A DNA stretch of 43,417 bases from assembly GCA_025350405.1 (NCBI GenBank), contig JANXXX010000073.1:1-43417 (forward strand). Direction: 5' to 3'. The DNA comes from Gallionella sp. (GTDB lineage: Bacteria; Pseudomonadota; Gammaproteobacteria; Burkholderiales; Gallionellaceae). The notes under the pieces are model-generated. The model was given only the letters and a program-made list of their open reading frames with translations. It was not told where the DNA came from and did no database searches. The position numbers and the translations under genes were made by a program. Positions 10,095 to 21,102 of this stretch are shown in pieces (the first letter of the stretch is position 1; each line of letters starts with the position of its first letter).

Positions 10095-11855
10095 TTACCA
10101 GTAGAGTTCGGCAGTGTTTAATGCGGCGCCAGCAGCCCACCCTCCCACCACCAGCAGCTTGCCGTTGGACAGCAGCGTGGCAGTATGCTGGGAACGCGCG
10201 GCCTGGAGGCTGCTAGCTACCGACCAGGGATTGGTGGCCTGAGACGGGTCATATTTCACTACACCGCTGACAGATGTCAGGGCAGTGGTGGCTCCCCCCG
10301 TCAACAGCACATTGCTGTATAGCTGATTGCTGCTAGGCATCAGCGTCGCAGCATGTTGCTGGCAACACCCGCTAGACGTGAAGGCAGTTTGCGGTGTCCA
10401 GACACCTGTCAGACCAACCGAACTGTTCGGCGGGGTGTAAATCTCGGCTGAGTTTGTCGCAACGAAGGATCCCGGCGCCGCCCCCGGGGTCGTGCCCCCC
10501 GCTATCAACACCGTGCCATCCGGCAACAAACTGGCCGTGTGCAGGGATCGCGCAACGTTAAGGTTTGCCATAGGCGTCCAGGTGTTGGCAACCGGGTCAT
10601 AGAGCTCGGAGCTGCCGAGCGGATTGTCGCTAGCATCCGCTCCTCCTGCCACCAGCACCTTGCCGTTGGGCAACAGCGTGGCTGTGTGGGAACTGCGTGG
10701 TGTACCGAGGTTGGTTTTTACCGTCCAGGTATTGGCAACCGGATCGTAGAGTTCGACATTTTTGATGGAGACGTTGACGCTACCCACTCCGCCCACTACC
10801 AACACCGTGCCGTCGAGCAACTGCGTGGCGGTGAAATTTTTGCGCGCAACAAAATTTATATTAGGGGCTGCTGTCCAAGCACCAGTAACCGGATCGTAGA
10901 AGTCAACAGTGGCGAGCGGAGTGCCTATAGCATTCGCCCCGCCCGCCACCAGCACCTTGCCGTTGGTCAAGCCGTTGGTCAACAACGTGGCGGTATGAGA
11001 TTGGCGTAGGGTAAGGGGTGCAGCCGCCACTGTCCACGTTACAGCAACCGGGTCGTAAATTTCGGCGGTGGTGGCTAGCACGCCAGGAAAAGATAATCCA
11101 CCCGTCACAAGCACCTTGCCGGTAGGCAACAGAGTAGCGGTATGTTGGCTGTGCGCGATGCTAAGTGTACTAGCTGTGATAAAGATAGAGGTAATGCCGC
11201 CGCCAGAGTGCCCTGCCGGACCGCAGATGACGCTGATATTGGTAACGTTCGCAGTCCCGACCGTACCCGTACCATAAGTTGAGGTGCAAGGCTGCTGACC
11301 AGCCACGCCGGAAGGCAGCGTGACGATGGAGAAATTGTAAGCCGTTCCGGTTTGCTGAGTGACGTTAAATGTAAACGTACCGTCGGCGGCAATGTTCAGC
11401 TGGTCCGAAACATTGTTGGCCACGGCGATGCTGCTGGTCAGGCCGGTGATCTTGCCGCCGATAGTATAGGCAATACTAGGAGTAGTAACAGTGCAGCTGA
11501 TCGCCACATTCGTCACGTTCACAGTCGCCGTACCCCCTCCGGAAGTGACCGTGCAATTCTGGCCTGTGGGCTGTGCTGTTACAGTGACACTATAGACATA
11601 GCCGCTGGCCACTTTCGTTGCAAAGGTAAACGGGGTGGTAGTCGCATTGGCAGTGATGGTGAGCGTGTCGCCAGTGTTGTTCAGAAGCTTGACGGTGCCG
11701 GAAAGGCTGGTGACGCTGCCGCCGATAGAGAGGGTGGCCGTAGCAGTGGCCGCACCGCCGCTGCCTCCGCCGCCGCACGCGGTCAGGATGAGCGTGGCGA
11801 GGAACAGCGCACTATGAATAAGCTTGGGAATAAGTTTTGTGTTATTGAGACGCAT
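10095..11855 (-). CDS. Kelch-propeller lipoprotein
   Basis: Predicted exported lipoprotein of 586 residues. It has a signal peptide with lipobox LTAC (modified C27) and a Gly/Ser/Ala-rich linker. Two related beta-rich repeats follow (about 40-120 and 125-215), each beginning IGG-x-[IV]-T-x-L and ending with a Cys-containing VTN strand. About seven Kelch motifs then form the rest (H-T-A-T-L-L-x-x-G-K-V-L-V-x-G-G followed by E-x-Y-D-P and W). The last ends abruptly at AELYW-stop, so the N-terminal strand before the first Kelch motif probably closes the propeller. The start has a GGGGTGA ribosome site. Its target is unknown; such propellers usually bind proteins or glycans. No neighbour suggests a partner. 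Confidence 0.85.
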   Translation of the reverse strand: MRLNNTKLIPKLIHSALFLATLILTACGGGGSGGAATATATLSIGGSVTSLSGTVKLLNNTGDTLTITANATTTPFTFATKVASGYVYSVTVTAQPTGQNCTVTSGGGTATVNVTNVAISCTVTTPSIAYTIGGKITGLTSSIAVANNVSDQLNIAADGTFTFNVTQQTGTAYNFSIVTLPSGVAGQQPCTSTYGTGTVGTANVTNISVICGPAGHSGGGITSIFITASTLSIAHSQHTATLLPTGKVLVTGGLSFPGVLATTAEIYDPVAVTWTVAAAPLTLRQSHTATLLTNGLTNGKVLVAGGANAIGTPLATVDFYDPVTGAWTAAPNINFVARKNFTATQLLDGTVLVVGGVGSVNVSIKNVELYDPVANTWTVKTNLGTPRSSHTATLLPNGKVLVAGGADASDNPLGSSELYDPVANTWTPMANLNVARSLHTASLLPDGTVLIAGGTTPGAAPGSFVATNSAEIYTPPNSSVGLTGVWTPQTAFTSSGCCQQHAATLMPSSNQLYSNVLLTGGATTALTSVSGVVKYDPSQATNPWSVASSLQAARSQHTATLLSNGKLLVVGGWAAGAALNTAELYW

Positions 11856-11996
11856 TGGGTCACCCCTAATATTTGGTTTTCAAACACAGCCAGGGGAATT
11901 GGGTTAATGCACTCGGACAAGCATCCAATCCGCAACCACCCTTGAGACTTGTGACTTTGCATACCCACTTTAACAATAAGTATGCCGAGCGGGCGC

Positions 11997-12026
11997 AGAT
12001 TACTTGAAAGTTGAGATTTGAGTCAA
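11997..12026 (-). promoter_or_regulatory. Probable promoter of the Kelch lipoprotein gene
   Basis: On the minus strand TTGACT (12026-12021), an 18-base spacer and TAATCT (12002-11997). It gives a leader of roughly 135 bases that contains a GCATAC/GTATGC hairpin (about 11970-11995). Confidence 0.45.
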
Positions 12027-12057
12027 AGCCCATCGGATGAGCGGCTTAATTTCCTGA

Positions 12058-12150
12058 TTAGCGGCAAACGGGACGATCACTGCCAGTGTCATCCTTCTGC
12101 TTGGCAATCCTCAGTTGCGCCTGATTGGGGTCTTGCATCGATGCATTCAT
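12058..12150 (-). CDS. Possible 30-residue small protein
   Basis: ATG at 12150 preceded by a strong GGAGGGG ribosome site at 7-base spacing; the stop is TAA at 12060-12058. The product begins MNASMQDPNQ, is hydrophilic with several Lys/Asp, and I recognise no family. It lies 42 bases after the xseA stop on the same strand. It could be a real small protein, the decayed front of a lost gene, or chance. The ribosome site is the only strong argument. Confidence 0.3.
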   Translation of the reverse strand: MNASMQDPNQAQLRIAKQKDDTGSDRPVCR

Positions 12151-12192
12151 TACATCCCCTCCAATGCATCCTTTTGCACAACCTAAGTGACG

Positions 12193-13554
12193 TCACTTCC
12201 CGCCATGATTCACCACCTTGGCCTGCGCCCATCCTTGCGCAAAGGTGATGCCCAGTTCCGCACCGATGGCAAACTGCCCGGCATTTGTCACCACACTACC
12301 GCTTGCGTCTCGCACCACGCTATAGCCGCGCGCGAGGACTTGCTGCGGGTCAAGCATGGACAAGTGTTGGGCGGCATTGTCCACACGCACCGATCGCTGC
12401 GCCTGCGTTGCGCACACCGCTTTGACCAGACGTTGCGCCAAATTGGTCTGCCGGTCTTGCAGTCGGGCAAAGTCGCTGCTCGCAGCCCGCAAACGTTGTG
12501 CCAGCGATTGCCACTGCCAGTGTTGCTGCTGCTGGCGATAGGCAAAGGCGCGCTGCATGCGTTGTTGCAGCTGTTCCAATTGCTGGGTCTGGCGTTGCAG
12601 CTGTTGCGCGGGATGTACCAGCCTGCGCTGCAGGTAGTCCACGGCCTGCATTGCGTTTTGCACACGGTTACGCTGTGCGCGCTGCAAGTGCTGGGCCTGG
12701 TCTTGCAGCCCCCTGAGCAGCGCATGGCGATCCGGGGCGACGCGTTGCGCGGCTGCAGTGGGAGTCGGAGCACGTTCGTCGGCGACGAAGTCGGCGATGG
12801 TGAAATCGGTCTCGTGTCCGACCCCGCTGACGATGGGGATTTCGCTGGTGGCGATCGCGCGCGCCACGACTTCTTCATTGAACGCCCACAGGTCTTCGAT
12901 GCTGCCACCGCCTCTGCATACAATAAGCACATCGCACTCCTTGCGCTGATTGGCTGCCACGATAGCCTGCACGATCTTTTCCGCGCTGCCTGTCCCTTGT
13001 ACTTGTGTGGGATATAGCACCACCGGCACGCTCGGCAGGCGTTGTCTCAGCGTAGTGAGCACGTCGCGCAATGCGACGGCCTGCGGCGAGGTGATGATGC
13101 CGATGCACTTTGGAAAGAGGGGCAATGGACGTTTGCGCTCGGCGGCAAACATGCCTTCGCTTTGCAACAATTGTTTCAGCCGCTCGAATTGTTCATACAG
13201 TATTCCTAATCCGGCCGGACGCATCTGCTCGACGGTCAACTGAAAATCGCCGCGCTGCTCATAGAGTGTGGCAATGGCCAACACTTCGACCAGCTGTCCA
13301 TTGCTGATTTGCCCCTTGCCGTTTTGTTGGCTCAGCAATACATTTTTATGCCGGAACATTACACAGCGAACTTGTGCTTGCTCGTCCTTCAACGAAAAAT
13401 AAAAATGACCAGAAGAAGCCTTGACTAAATTTGAAATTTCTCCGCGCACCCACAACAAAGGGACGTTACTTTCCAGCAACCGCTTGATTGCAAAGTTGAG
13501 TTCTGCGACTCGAAAAACACGTGATTTTTCTTCTAAAAAAAGATCAAAAGTCAT
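12193..13554 (-). CDS. xseA: Exodeoxyribonuclease VII large subunit
   Basis: Catalytic and DNA-binding subunit of ExoVII, which degrades single-stranded DNA from both ends together with XseB (not in this window). The 453 residues show an N-terminal OB-fold (GEISNLVKASSGHFYFSLKDE, around 37-57). The catalytic core follows with GIITSPQAVALRDV and the GGGSIEDLWAFNEE block, then the conserved SGVGHETDFTIADFVAD. A long Gln-rich coiled-coil region comes next. I chose the ATG at 13554, giving MTFDLFLEEK, because an earlier frame start at 13584 adds a poor extension. Transcribed divergently from exbB. Confidence 0.95.
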   Translation of the reverse strand: MTFDLFLEEKSRVFRVAELNFAIKRLLESNVPLLWVRGEISNLVKASSGHFYFSLKDEQAQVRCVMFRHKNVLLSQQNGKGQISNGQLVEVLAIATLYEQRGDFQLTVEQMRPAGLGILYEQFERLKQLLQSEGMFAAERKRPLPLFPKCIGIITSPQAVALRDVLTTLRQRLPSVPVVLYPTQVQGTGSAEKIVQAIVAANQRKECDVLIVCRGGGSIEDLWAFNEEVVARAIATSEIPIVSGVGHETDFTIADFVADERAPTPTAAAQRVAPDRHALLRGLQDQAQHLQRAQRNRVQNAMQAVDYLQRRLVHPAQQLQRQTQQLEQLQQRMQRAFAYRQQQQHWQWQSLAQRLRAASSDFARLQDRQTNLAQRLVKAVCATQAQRSVRVDNAAQHLSMLDPQQVLARGYSVVRDASGSVVTNAGQFAIGAELGITFAQGWAQAKVVNHGGK

Positions 13555-13639
13555 ATTGACAATCCAAAATAATCCACACATCAAGGAAATTTGCCGCTTT
13601 GCACCAGTTCACTCAGCAGAAAAACCTAGAGCTTACGTT

Positions 13640-13668
13640 AACATATTGTTTTTATTGTAATTTATCAA
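13640..13668 (-). promoter_or_regulatory. Possible promoter of xseA
   Basis: On the minus strand TTGATA (13668-13663), a 17-base spacer and TATGTT (13645-13640), in an AT-rich stretch about 85 bases before the xseA start. Confidence 0.4.
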
Positions 13669-13736
13669 GTTTCAAAAAATAGGCGAAGTAACAAAATCCC
13701 TTGCGCCACATTGATTTGGAGGGCTATCTCCCTCAG

Positions 13737-13757
13737 TCATCCACAAAGTTATCCACA
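13737..13757 (+). promoter_or_regulatory. Tandem DnaA boxes
   Basis: TCATCCACA (13737-13745) and TTATCCACA (13749-13757) lie in the same orientation three bases apart. The second matches the E. coli DnaA box consensus exactly; the first differs by one base. They sit midway between the divergent xseA and exbB genes, just upstream of a GAGTAA-N6-TTACTC palindrome (13766-13783) that looks like an operator. Confidence 0.55.
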
Positions 13758-13834
13758 GGTTTTGTGAGTAAATAGAATTACTCTTTTCAAATGGTAGCTT
13801 AGCAAAATAGTGCTGAAGTAAATCCTAAGAAAGG

Positions 13835-13863
13835 TTGCTCAACTCAATACGACACGATACAGT
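13835..13863 (+). promoter_or_regulatory. Probable promoter of the exbB-exbD-lpxK operon
   Basis: TTGCTC (13835-13840), a 17-base spacer and TACAGT (13858-13863), leaving a short leader before the GTG start of exbB at 13901. Confidence 0.45.
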
Positions 13864-13900
13864 TGCGGCCTGTTAATTTAAGCACATTTGGAGAATCCGC

Positions 13901-14509
13901 GTGTATGCAATAGTAGAAGCGGCCGGTTGGCCGATCTGGTTTTTGGTTCTGGCATCCGTCATCGCAGGCGGCTTGATCATTGAACGCTTGATGTTTTTGC
14001 GCAGCCATCGCATCGCCCCTCCCAACCTGCTGAACGAAGTGCTCAAGGAACTCAAGCAACGCGGCGTTAGCGATGGCATGCTAACCAGACTTGCCGACAG
14101 CTCGTCACTAGGGTGCATTTTTGCTGCAGGCTTGAAGAACATCAAAAGCTCCCCCGAAATAATGAAAGAATCTATCGAAGAAGCGGGACGCGCAGTCTCA
14201 CATGACTTGGGACGCTTCCTCACCACTTTGGGTACGATTGCCTCCATCAGCCCATTACTGGGGCTGTTCGGCACGGTGGTCGGCATGATCGAAATCTTTG
14301 GCTCACAAACTGCGGTAGGCAACTCCCCGGCGGTACTTGCACACGGCATTTCCGTTGCACTTTATAACACCGCCTTCGGCCTGATCGTGGCGATTCCGAG
14401 CATGATCTTCTACCGCCACTTCCGTTCGCAAGTAGATAGCCTTACTCTCGAGATGGAACAACAGGCCCTCAAACTGGTTGGCATCGTGCATGACCAACGC
14501 ACAAGTTAA
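13901..14509 (+). CDS. exbB: MotA/TolQ/ExbB family proton channel protein
   Basis: Inner-membrane channel subunit that, with ExbD, couples the proton motive force to TonB-type outer-membrane transport. The 202 residues have three membrane helices: an N-terminal one at about 9-28, and two in the second half around the conserved TTLGTIASISPLLGLFGTVVGM and ALYNTAFGLIVAIPSMIFY. Translation starts at GTG, supported by a GGAG ribosome site. It opens an operon with exbD, lpxK and kdsB, a combination that suggests a role linked to envelope assembly. No tonB gene is nearby. Confidence 0.9.
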   Translation: MYAIVEAAGWPIWFLVLASVIAGGLIIERLMFLRSHRIAPPNLLNEVLKELKQRGVSDGMLTRLADSSSLGCIFAAGLKNIKSSPEIMKESIEEAGRAVSHDLGRFLTTLGTIASISPLLGLFGTVVGMIEIFGSQTAVGNSPAVLAHGISVALYNTAFGLIVAIPSMIFYRHFRSQVDSLTLEMEQQALKLVGIVHDQRTS

Positions 14510-14515
14510 TTGACC

Positions 14516-14935
14516 ATGAACTTCCGCTTTGGGCGCAGACGCGAAGAACCGGAGATCAATCTGATCCCGATGATAGACGTGTTGCTGGTAATACTGATTT
14601 TTATGATGGTGACCACCAGTTACGCCAAGTTTTCAGAATTGCAGATCAATCTGCCTGAAGCCGGCGGCACCACAAGCGGCACGCAGGTAAAACCCATCAA
14701 CGTCGCAGTGGATGCTTCGGAACACTATGCCATCAACAATAAAGGCCTGCCTTACACCGGTATAAACGCATTGGCCGCTTCCTTAAAAGAAGCGGCCGAC
14801 AACCAGACCGACCCCACCATCATCATTAACGCCGATGCCAAAGCCCCGCATCAATCCGTAATAAACGTGATGGAAGCAGCAAGAAGAGCTGGCTACGGGC
14901 GCATCACTTTCACCACTCAGAACCAGCCAAAATAA
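14516..14935 (+). CDS. exbD: ExbD/TolR family biopolymer transport protein
   Basis: Partner of ExbB, with a single N-terminal membrane helix (about 18-38) carrying the proton-relaying aspartate D21 in LIPMIDVLLV, then a periplasmic domain. Length is 139 residues from the ATG at 14516; an in-frame TTG at 14510 directly after the exbB stop is an alternative. Neither has a good ribosome site, suggesting coupling to exbB. lpxK begins one base after its stop. Confidence 0.9.
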   Translation: MNFRFGRRREEPEINLIPMIDVLLVILIFMMVTTSYAKFSELQINLPEAGGTTSGTQVKPINVAVDASEHYAINNKGLPYTGINALAASLKEAADNQTDPTIIINADAKAPHQSVINVMEAARRAGYGRITFTTQNQPK

Positions 14936-14936
14936 A

Positions 14937-15932
14937 GTGCACTGGTTGCAACACCACTGGTATCGCATCACCGCGCTGCATCTGATTCTGTTCCCGATCA
15001 GCCTGGTTTTCCGTGTACTGGTGGCATTGCGTCACGCAATGTATCAAAACGGCATGTTAACCAAAGAACGGCTGTTGCTGCCTGTCATCGTGGTCGGCAA
15101 CATCAGCGTCGGCGGAACCGGCAAAACCCCGCTCACGCTGGCATTGGCAGAACAACTCATAGCACGCGGCTGGCATCCGCTCATCGTCAGTCGCGGCTAC
15201 GGTGGTGCGTCGCAACAACCACAATGCGTCAGCGCATCCAACGACGCTCTGCAAGTTGGTGACGAGCCGTTGCTGATGGCACGACGAAATATCTGTCCGG
15301 TGTGGGTAGGCCGGGATCGCGTCAACACTGCCCACGCCGCATTGCAAGCGCATCCGCAGTGCGATGTCGTGCTGTGCGATGACGGCTTGCAGCACTATCG
15401 CTTGCAGCGTGACGTCGAGATCGCGGTCATCGATGGGGCACGCCGCTTCGGCAATGGCTTGATGCTCCCCGCCGGCCCGTTGCGCGAACCGGTATCGCGC
15501 TTACAGACCGTGGATGTGGTGGTGGTGAATGGCGAAGAAGATGCTGCTGAAGGCCAATATGCAATGCGCTTATCGGGAGACATGTTCTACAACCTGCTCG
15601 ACCCGGATAACAAAGTCACTGCAAATTATTTTCATGGCCAAAATATCCATGCCGTCGCGGGCATCGGACATCCGCAGCGATTTTTCCAGCATCTGGATAC
15701 ACTTGGCATGCCCTTCACCCCGCACGCTTTCCCCGACCATCATCCTTACTGCGCAGCCGACCTCTCCTTCCCTGCTTGCGATGCGATACTCATGACTGAA
15801 AAAGATGCGGTAAAATGCGCCGCATTCGCTGATGCGCGATATTGGGTGTTGCGTGTGGATGCCCAAATCGACCCAGCCCTGTTAGATAAAATTCTTCGAA
15901 AGATCGCCCCCCATGGATCCCAAACTGCTTGA
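14937..15932 (+). CDS. lpxK: Tetraacyldisaccharide 4'-kinase
   Basis: Phosphorylates the 4' position of the lipid A disaccharide at the inner membrane. The 331 residues include an N-terminal membrane-associated helix (about 13-32), Walker [13 protein letters not shown] at 54-65 and the conserved [16 protein letters not shown] block. The start is GTG, two bases after the exbD stop codon. The 3' end overlaps the next gene by 20 bases. In E. coli lpxK follows msbA; here ExbBD takes that place. Confidence 0.94.
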   Translation: MHWLQHHWYRITALHLILFPISLVFRVLVALRHAMYQNGMLTKERLLLPVIVVGNISVGGTGKTPLTLALAEQLIARGWHPLIVSRGYGGASQQPQCVSASNDALQVGDEPLLMARRNICPVWVGRDRVNTAHAALQAHPQCDVVLCDDGLQHYRLQRDVEIAVIDGARRFGNGLMLPAGPLREPVSRLQTVDVVVVNGEEDAAEGQYAMRLSGDMFYNLLDPDNKVTANYFHGQNIHAVAGIGHPQRFFQHLDTLGMPFTPHAFPDHHPYCAADLSFPACDAILMTEKDAVKCAAFADARYWVLRVDAQIDPALLDKILRKIAPHGSQTA

Positions 15933-16097
15933 TATCCTCGTTTGCCCGTTGTGCAAATCTCCGCTGGTCTATCAAAAAGCCGCGCAGGAACTGATCTGCA
16001 AGGCTGACCGCCTGGCCTATAAAATCGCCGACGACATTCCGGTGATGCTGGTCGATGAGGCGCGCAAGCTCAGCGCCGAAGAGATCGAAAAAATTCG

Positions 16098-16101
<4 letters not shown>
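15913..16101 (+). CDS. Trm112-like zinc-ribbon protein (YcaR family)
   Basis: A 62-residue small protein of the UPF0434/Trm112p family. CPLC near residue 11 keeps two of the usual ribbon cysteines; a further Cys (ICKAD) follows. Family members often sit between lpxK and kdsB, as here. The gene begins inside lpxK (20-base overlap) and overlaps kdsB by 4 bases (ATGA), so the three are translationally linked. The cellular role is not established. Confidence 0.9.
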
Positions 16102-17549
<1,448 letters not shown>

Positions 17550-17550
<1 letters not shown>

Positions 17551-17957
17551 TGGCAAGCAAACCCGTCCTCACACTGGAAGATGCCAAGCGCATCGCCACA
17601 GCGGCACAAGCCGAAGCGCAACGCAATGACTGGCGTGTGACGATCGCTGTGGTCGACGACGGCGGCCATCTGCTCTATCTGCAACGCAACCACGACACCC
17701 AGTTTGGCAGTTTGGAAACCGCAATCAAAAAAGCCCACGCAGCCGTGGCTTTTCAACGCCCGACCAAATCCTCCGAGGATGCCGTGCAGGGCGGCCGATT
17801 GATCCATCTCGCGCTGCCCGGCGTGATCCCTGCCGAAGGCGGGGTGCCGCTGTTGCTGGATGGGATCGTCGTGGGCGGCTTGGGAATCAGCGGCGTGCGC
17901 TCGCCCCAGGATGGGCAAATCGCGTCCGCCGGTGCGGCGGCCCTGACGAAAAGCTAG
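17550..17957 (+). CDS. GlcG/HbpS family haem-binding-like protein
   Basis: A 135-residue protein of the GlcG/HbpS (DUF336) family. It has the usual pattern of N-terminal LTLEDAKRIATAA, AVVDDGGHLLYLQR, a middle A-x-x-KA segment, and the Gly-rich C-terminal GVPLLLDGIVVGGLGISG. No signal peptide is seen, so it is probably cytoplasmic. Some relatives bind haem or act in glycolate or corrinoid-related pathways; which applies here is unknown. It is coupled to adk by a TGATG overlap. Confidence 0.8.
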
Positions 17958-17959
17958 CC

Positions 17960-18490
17960 ATGCTATACCGCCTGGGCGAACGCATCCCCGAACTGCGAGG
18001 CGAAAAACATTTCGTTGCCGACAATGCCTCGGTCATCGGTTCCGTCATTCTGGAAAATAACGTCAGCATATGGTTCAACGCGGTGCTACGAGGCGACAAT
18101 GAACCGATCCACATCGGCGCTAACAGCAACATCCAGGATGGCGCAGTGCTGCACACCGACCCCGGCACACCCCTCACGGTCGCTGCCAATGTGACCGTGG
18201 GGCATCAGGCCATGTTGCATGGCTGCACGATAGGTGAAGGCAGCCTGATCGGCATCAAAGCAACCATACTCAACCACAGTATCATCGGCAAAAACTGTCT
18301 GATCGGTGCAAACACGCTGATCACTGAAGGCCGGATGATTCCTGATAACTCGCTGGTGCTAGGTTCTCCCGGAAAAGTCATCAGGACTTTGACCGAAGCA
18401 GAAATCGCCGCGCTATACGCCAACACGGCGCATTACGTCGAACTTATGACCCGCTACCTAACGGGACTTGGCACCGCACATCAACCATAG
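17960..18490 (+). CDS. Gamma-class carbonic anhydrase-like protein
   Basis: A left-handed beta-helix protein of 176 residues (YrdA/CaiE/gamma-CA type) with hexapeptide repeats, for example IGSVI-LENNVS, IGANSN and IGEGSL-IGIKA. The three zinc/iron ligands expected from the Cam family are present: H65 in VLHTD, then H82 and H87 in VGHQAMLHG. The acid-loop residues of the classical Cam enzyme are missing, as in most short homologues, so catalysis is uncertain. It follows the GlcG-like gene by two bases and ends the operon. Confidence 0.85.
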   Translation: MLYRLGERIPELRGEKHFVADNASVIGSVILENNVSIWFNAVLRGDNEPIHIGANSNIQDGAVLHTDPGTPLTVAANVTVGHQAMLHGCTIGEGSLIGIKATILNHSIIGKNCLIGANTLITEGRMIPDNSLVLGSPGKVIRTLTEAEIAALYANTAHYVELMTRYLTGLGTAHQP

Positions 18491-18727
18491 TGGCCAGGAA
18501 TTCATCGTGCCGGCAAGGCTGGCCTGCTTCGGTATATGCCGTTTACTCCACAGCATTGAAGGCGCACAGAATATCCATATCGCGCATTAAAGATTGACGC
18601 CGGAAAAAAAGTTATGCCACCAGCCAAAATCCACAGTATCCTAGCACCTGAAATTGCTAGTGAATGCTCTTTAGGGCGTTTGGAATATCTGGGTGCTTAG
18701 TTGATTTATCTATCAGGGAGGGTAATC

Positions 18728-20770
18728 ATGTCAGGTGGTCTTTTATTTGCATTGTTATGTGCCATAGTTGCAATCGCGTATGGTGTGTTTTCTATCCAAT
18801 GGATACTGGGCAAGTCCGCCGGTAACGAAAAAATGCGCGGCATCGCCGCAGCGATCCAGGAAGGCGCTTCTGCCTACCTGAATCGTCAATACACCACGAT
18901 CGGCATCGTCGGCGTGATTCTATTCGTCGTCATTCTGGTCACGCTGAAATGGCCGACCGCTGTCGGCTTCGCCATCGGTGCGATCCTATCTGGTCTGACC
19001 GGCTATATCGGCATGAACGTGTCGGTGCGCGCCAATGTGCGCACTGCTGAAGCAGCGAAAGAAAACCTGAACGCAGCATTGAACGTGTCCTTCAAAGGCG
19101 GTGCAATCACCGGCATGCTGGTGGTTGGCCTGGGTCTGCTCGGCGTGGCAGGCTATTACGCTTTCCTGACCAAGATGATGGGTGCAAGCGACGTTGAGGC
19201 AACGCATGCGCTGGTGGGTCTGGCCTTCGGCGGTTCGCTGATCTCGATCTTTGCCCGTCTTGGCGGCGGCATCTTCACCAAAGGCGCTGACGTTGGTGCC
19301 GACCTGGTCGGTAAAGTCGAGGCCGGCATCCCGGAAGATGATCCGCGCAACCCGGCGGTGATCGCCGACAACGTCGGTGACAACGTTGGCGACTGCGCCG
19401 GCATGGCGGCCGACCTGTTTGAAACTTATGCAGTGACTATCATCGCCACCATGGTGTTGGGCGGCCTGTTGATCACCGGTTCGCCAGAAGCGGTGATCTA
19501 TCCGCTGGTGCTGGGCGGTTTCTCGATCATCGCCTCCATCGTCGGCACCTTCTTCGTCAAGGCGCGCGAGGGCGGCAAGATCATGAACGCGCTGTATCGC
19601 GGCCTGACCGTCTCTGCAGTACTGGCGGCGATCGCCTTTTATCCGATCACCACGATGATGCTGGGCAATGGCGTGACGATAGACGGCGTGCTGGTTTCGT
19701 CGCGGCATCTGTACTATGCCACGCTGATCGGGCTGGCCTTGACCGCAGCGATGGTATGGATCACCGAGTACTACACTGCCACTGAATATGCGCCGGTGCG
19801 CCATATCGCCGAAGCTTCTACCACCGGCCACGGCACCAATGTGATCGCCGGTCTGGGCGTGTCGATGAAGGCCACCGCCGCTCCGGTGCTGGTCGTGTGT
19901 CTGGCGATCTGGGGGGCTTACCATCTGGGCGGACTGTATGGCATCGCGATCGCCGCGACCTCGATGCTGTCGATGGCCGGCATTATCGTGGCGCTGGATG
20001 CTTATGGCCCGATCACCGACAACGCTGGCGGCATTGCAGAAATGTCCAAACTGCCGCCAGACGTGCGCAAGATCACCGATGCGCTGGATGCAGTGGGAAA
20101 CACCACCAAGGCCGTCACCAAAGGTTACGCGATCGGCTCAGCCGGCTTGGCCGCGCTGGTGTTATTCGCCGACTACACTCACGCTTTGCAAGCCAAGATG
20201 GGGGGCGTGGTCACTACCTTTGACCTGTCCAACCACATGGTCATCATCGGCCTGTTCATCGGCGGCATGGTGCCTTACCTGTTCGCCGCGATGGGTATGG
20301 AAGCGGTCGGACGCGCCGCCGGATCGGTGGTCGTGGAAGTGCGCCGCCAGTTCAAGGAAATTCCCGGCATCATGGAAGGCACCGGCAAACCTGAATACGG
20401 CACTTGCGTGGACATGCTGACCAAGGCCGCAATCAAGGAAATGATTGTCCCATCGCTGCTTCCCATCGCCGTACCCGTGATCGTCGGCCTGACACTCGGC
20501 GCACAAGCGCTCGGCGGCGTACTGGTCGGCACTATCATCACCGGCATTTTCGTCGCGATCTCGATGACCGCTGGCGGTGGTGCATGGGATAATGCCAAGA
20601 AATATATCGAGGAAGGCCACTTCGGCGGCAAAGGTTCGGAAGCACACAAGGCCGCCGTAACCGGCGACACCGTGGGCGATCCTTACAAGGACACGGCAGG
20701 TCCGGCCGTGAACCCGCTGATCAAGATCATCAACATTGTCGCGCTGATGATCGTACCGTTGCTTCATTAA
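18728..20770 (+). CDS. hppA: K+-independent proton-pumping membrane pyrophosphatase
   Basis: Polytopic pump that hydrolyses PPi and moves protons across the membrane. The 680 residues have about 16 membrane helices. The substrate site carries [11 protein letters not shown] (about 187-197) followed by the Asp-rich [18 protein letters not shown]. The segment [16 protein letters not shown] has Lys at the position (about 460) that marks the K+-independent class; K+-dependent enzymes have Ala there. The ATG at 18728 has an AGGGAGGG ribosome site; an upstream TTG in frame is less likely. A strong terminator follows. Confidence 0.96.
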   Translation: MSGGLLFALLCAIVAIAYGVFSIQWILGKSAGNEKMRGIAAAIQEGASAYLNRQYTTIGIVGVILFVVILVTLKWPTAVGFAIGAILSGLTGYIGMNVSVRANVRTAEAAKENLNAALNVSFKGGAITGMLVVGLGLLGVAGYYAFLTKMMGASDVEATHALVGLAFGGSLISIFARLGGGIFTKGADVGADLVGKVEAGIPEDDPRNPAVIADNVGDNVGDCAGMAADLFETYAVTIIATMVLGGLLITGSPEAVIYPLVLGGFSIIASIVGTFFVKAREGGKIMNALYRGLTVSAVLAAIAFYPITTMMLGNGVTIDGVLVSSRHLYYATLIGLALTAAMVWITEYYTATEYAPVRHIAEASTTGHGTNVIAGLGVSMKATAAPVLVVCLAIWGAYHLGGLYGIAIAATSMLSMAGIIVALDAYGPITDNAGGIAEMSKLPPDVRKITDALDAVGNTTKAVTKGYAIGSAGLAALVLFADYTHALQAKMGGVVTTFDLSNHMVIIGLFIGGMVPYLFAAMGMEAVGRAAGSVVVEVRRQFKEIPGIMEGTGKPEYGTCVDMLTKAAIKEMIVPSLLPIAVPVIVGLTLGAQALGGVLVGTIITGIFVAISMTAGGGAWDNAKKYIEEGHFGGKGSEAHKAAVTGDTVGDPYKDTAGPAVNPLIKIINIVALMIVPLLH

Positions 20771-20801
20771 AACGAGCCCGGAACAACAGGCGAAACAAAT
20801 A

Positions 20802-20830
20802 CAGGGCGGAATTTCCGCCCTGTTTTTTTT
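20802..20830 (+). terminator. Rho-independent terminator of hppA
   Basis: Nine-bp stem CAGGGCGGA / TCCGCCCTG with a three-base loop, then eight T residues (20823-20830). It is 31 bases past the hppA stop, so hppA is probably monocistronic. Confidence 0.95.
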
Positions 20831-21102
20831 GCGCGCCCATTATCGTTCTCAAACGCCATCGCCTCTACCCGCTTATCGTGACCCAATGGCGTGACCAAAT
20901 GGGCCTTGCCTTAAAATAAAATAACGTGTCTAATTCAGCCTGAATTCAGCTTGGATAATAATAATAATTTGAACAGGATACCCGCCATCCTTAATCTAAG
21001 GATTGGTTTGATGGAATGATATTAGCCTGCTCTATATCGTTCCATAAAAAGGGGTTTCATAAGCGTGCCTGCTTCAGGTTGAGTGCTGGTCAAAGGGAGA
21101 AT
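20831..21102. other. Intergenic region upstream of a small secreted protein gene
   Basis: Contains a CTGAATTCAG palindrome (20940-20949) that forms part of two direct ATTCAGC repeats, and an AT-rich ATAATAATAATAATT tract. A possible promoter (TTGATG near 21008, TATATC near 21033) has poor spacing. The GGGAG ribosome site of the gene at 21103 closes the region. Nothing here resembles a known RNA family. Confidence 0.4.

Larger units (their letters stand above)
11856..12192. other. Intergenic region between xseA and the Kelch gene
   Basis: About 340 bases. I see the Kelch promoter and leader hairpin, the candidate 30-residue ORF with its ribosome site, and a TGCATCGATGCA palindrome near 12134-12145. 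No RNA gene or riboswitch family is recognisable. Confidence 0.5.

Noticed and set aside
9991-10140. N-terminal extension of AroA by 50 residues
   Set aside because: It would run through the Kelch terminator hairpin and the end of the Kelch gene and has no AroA similarity.
13737-13757. Chromosomal origin of replication
   Set aside because: Only two DnaA boxes, no dnaA/dnaN or other origin-linked genes, and only a modest AT-rich tract. A regulatory or titration site is more likely.
18491-18727. Riboswitch or leader RNA upstream of hppA
   Set aside because: Small hairpins are present (for example CTAGCA/TGCTAG near 18650), but none fits a riboswitch family I know and the leader has no clear expression platform.
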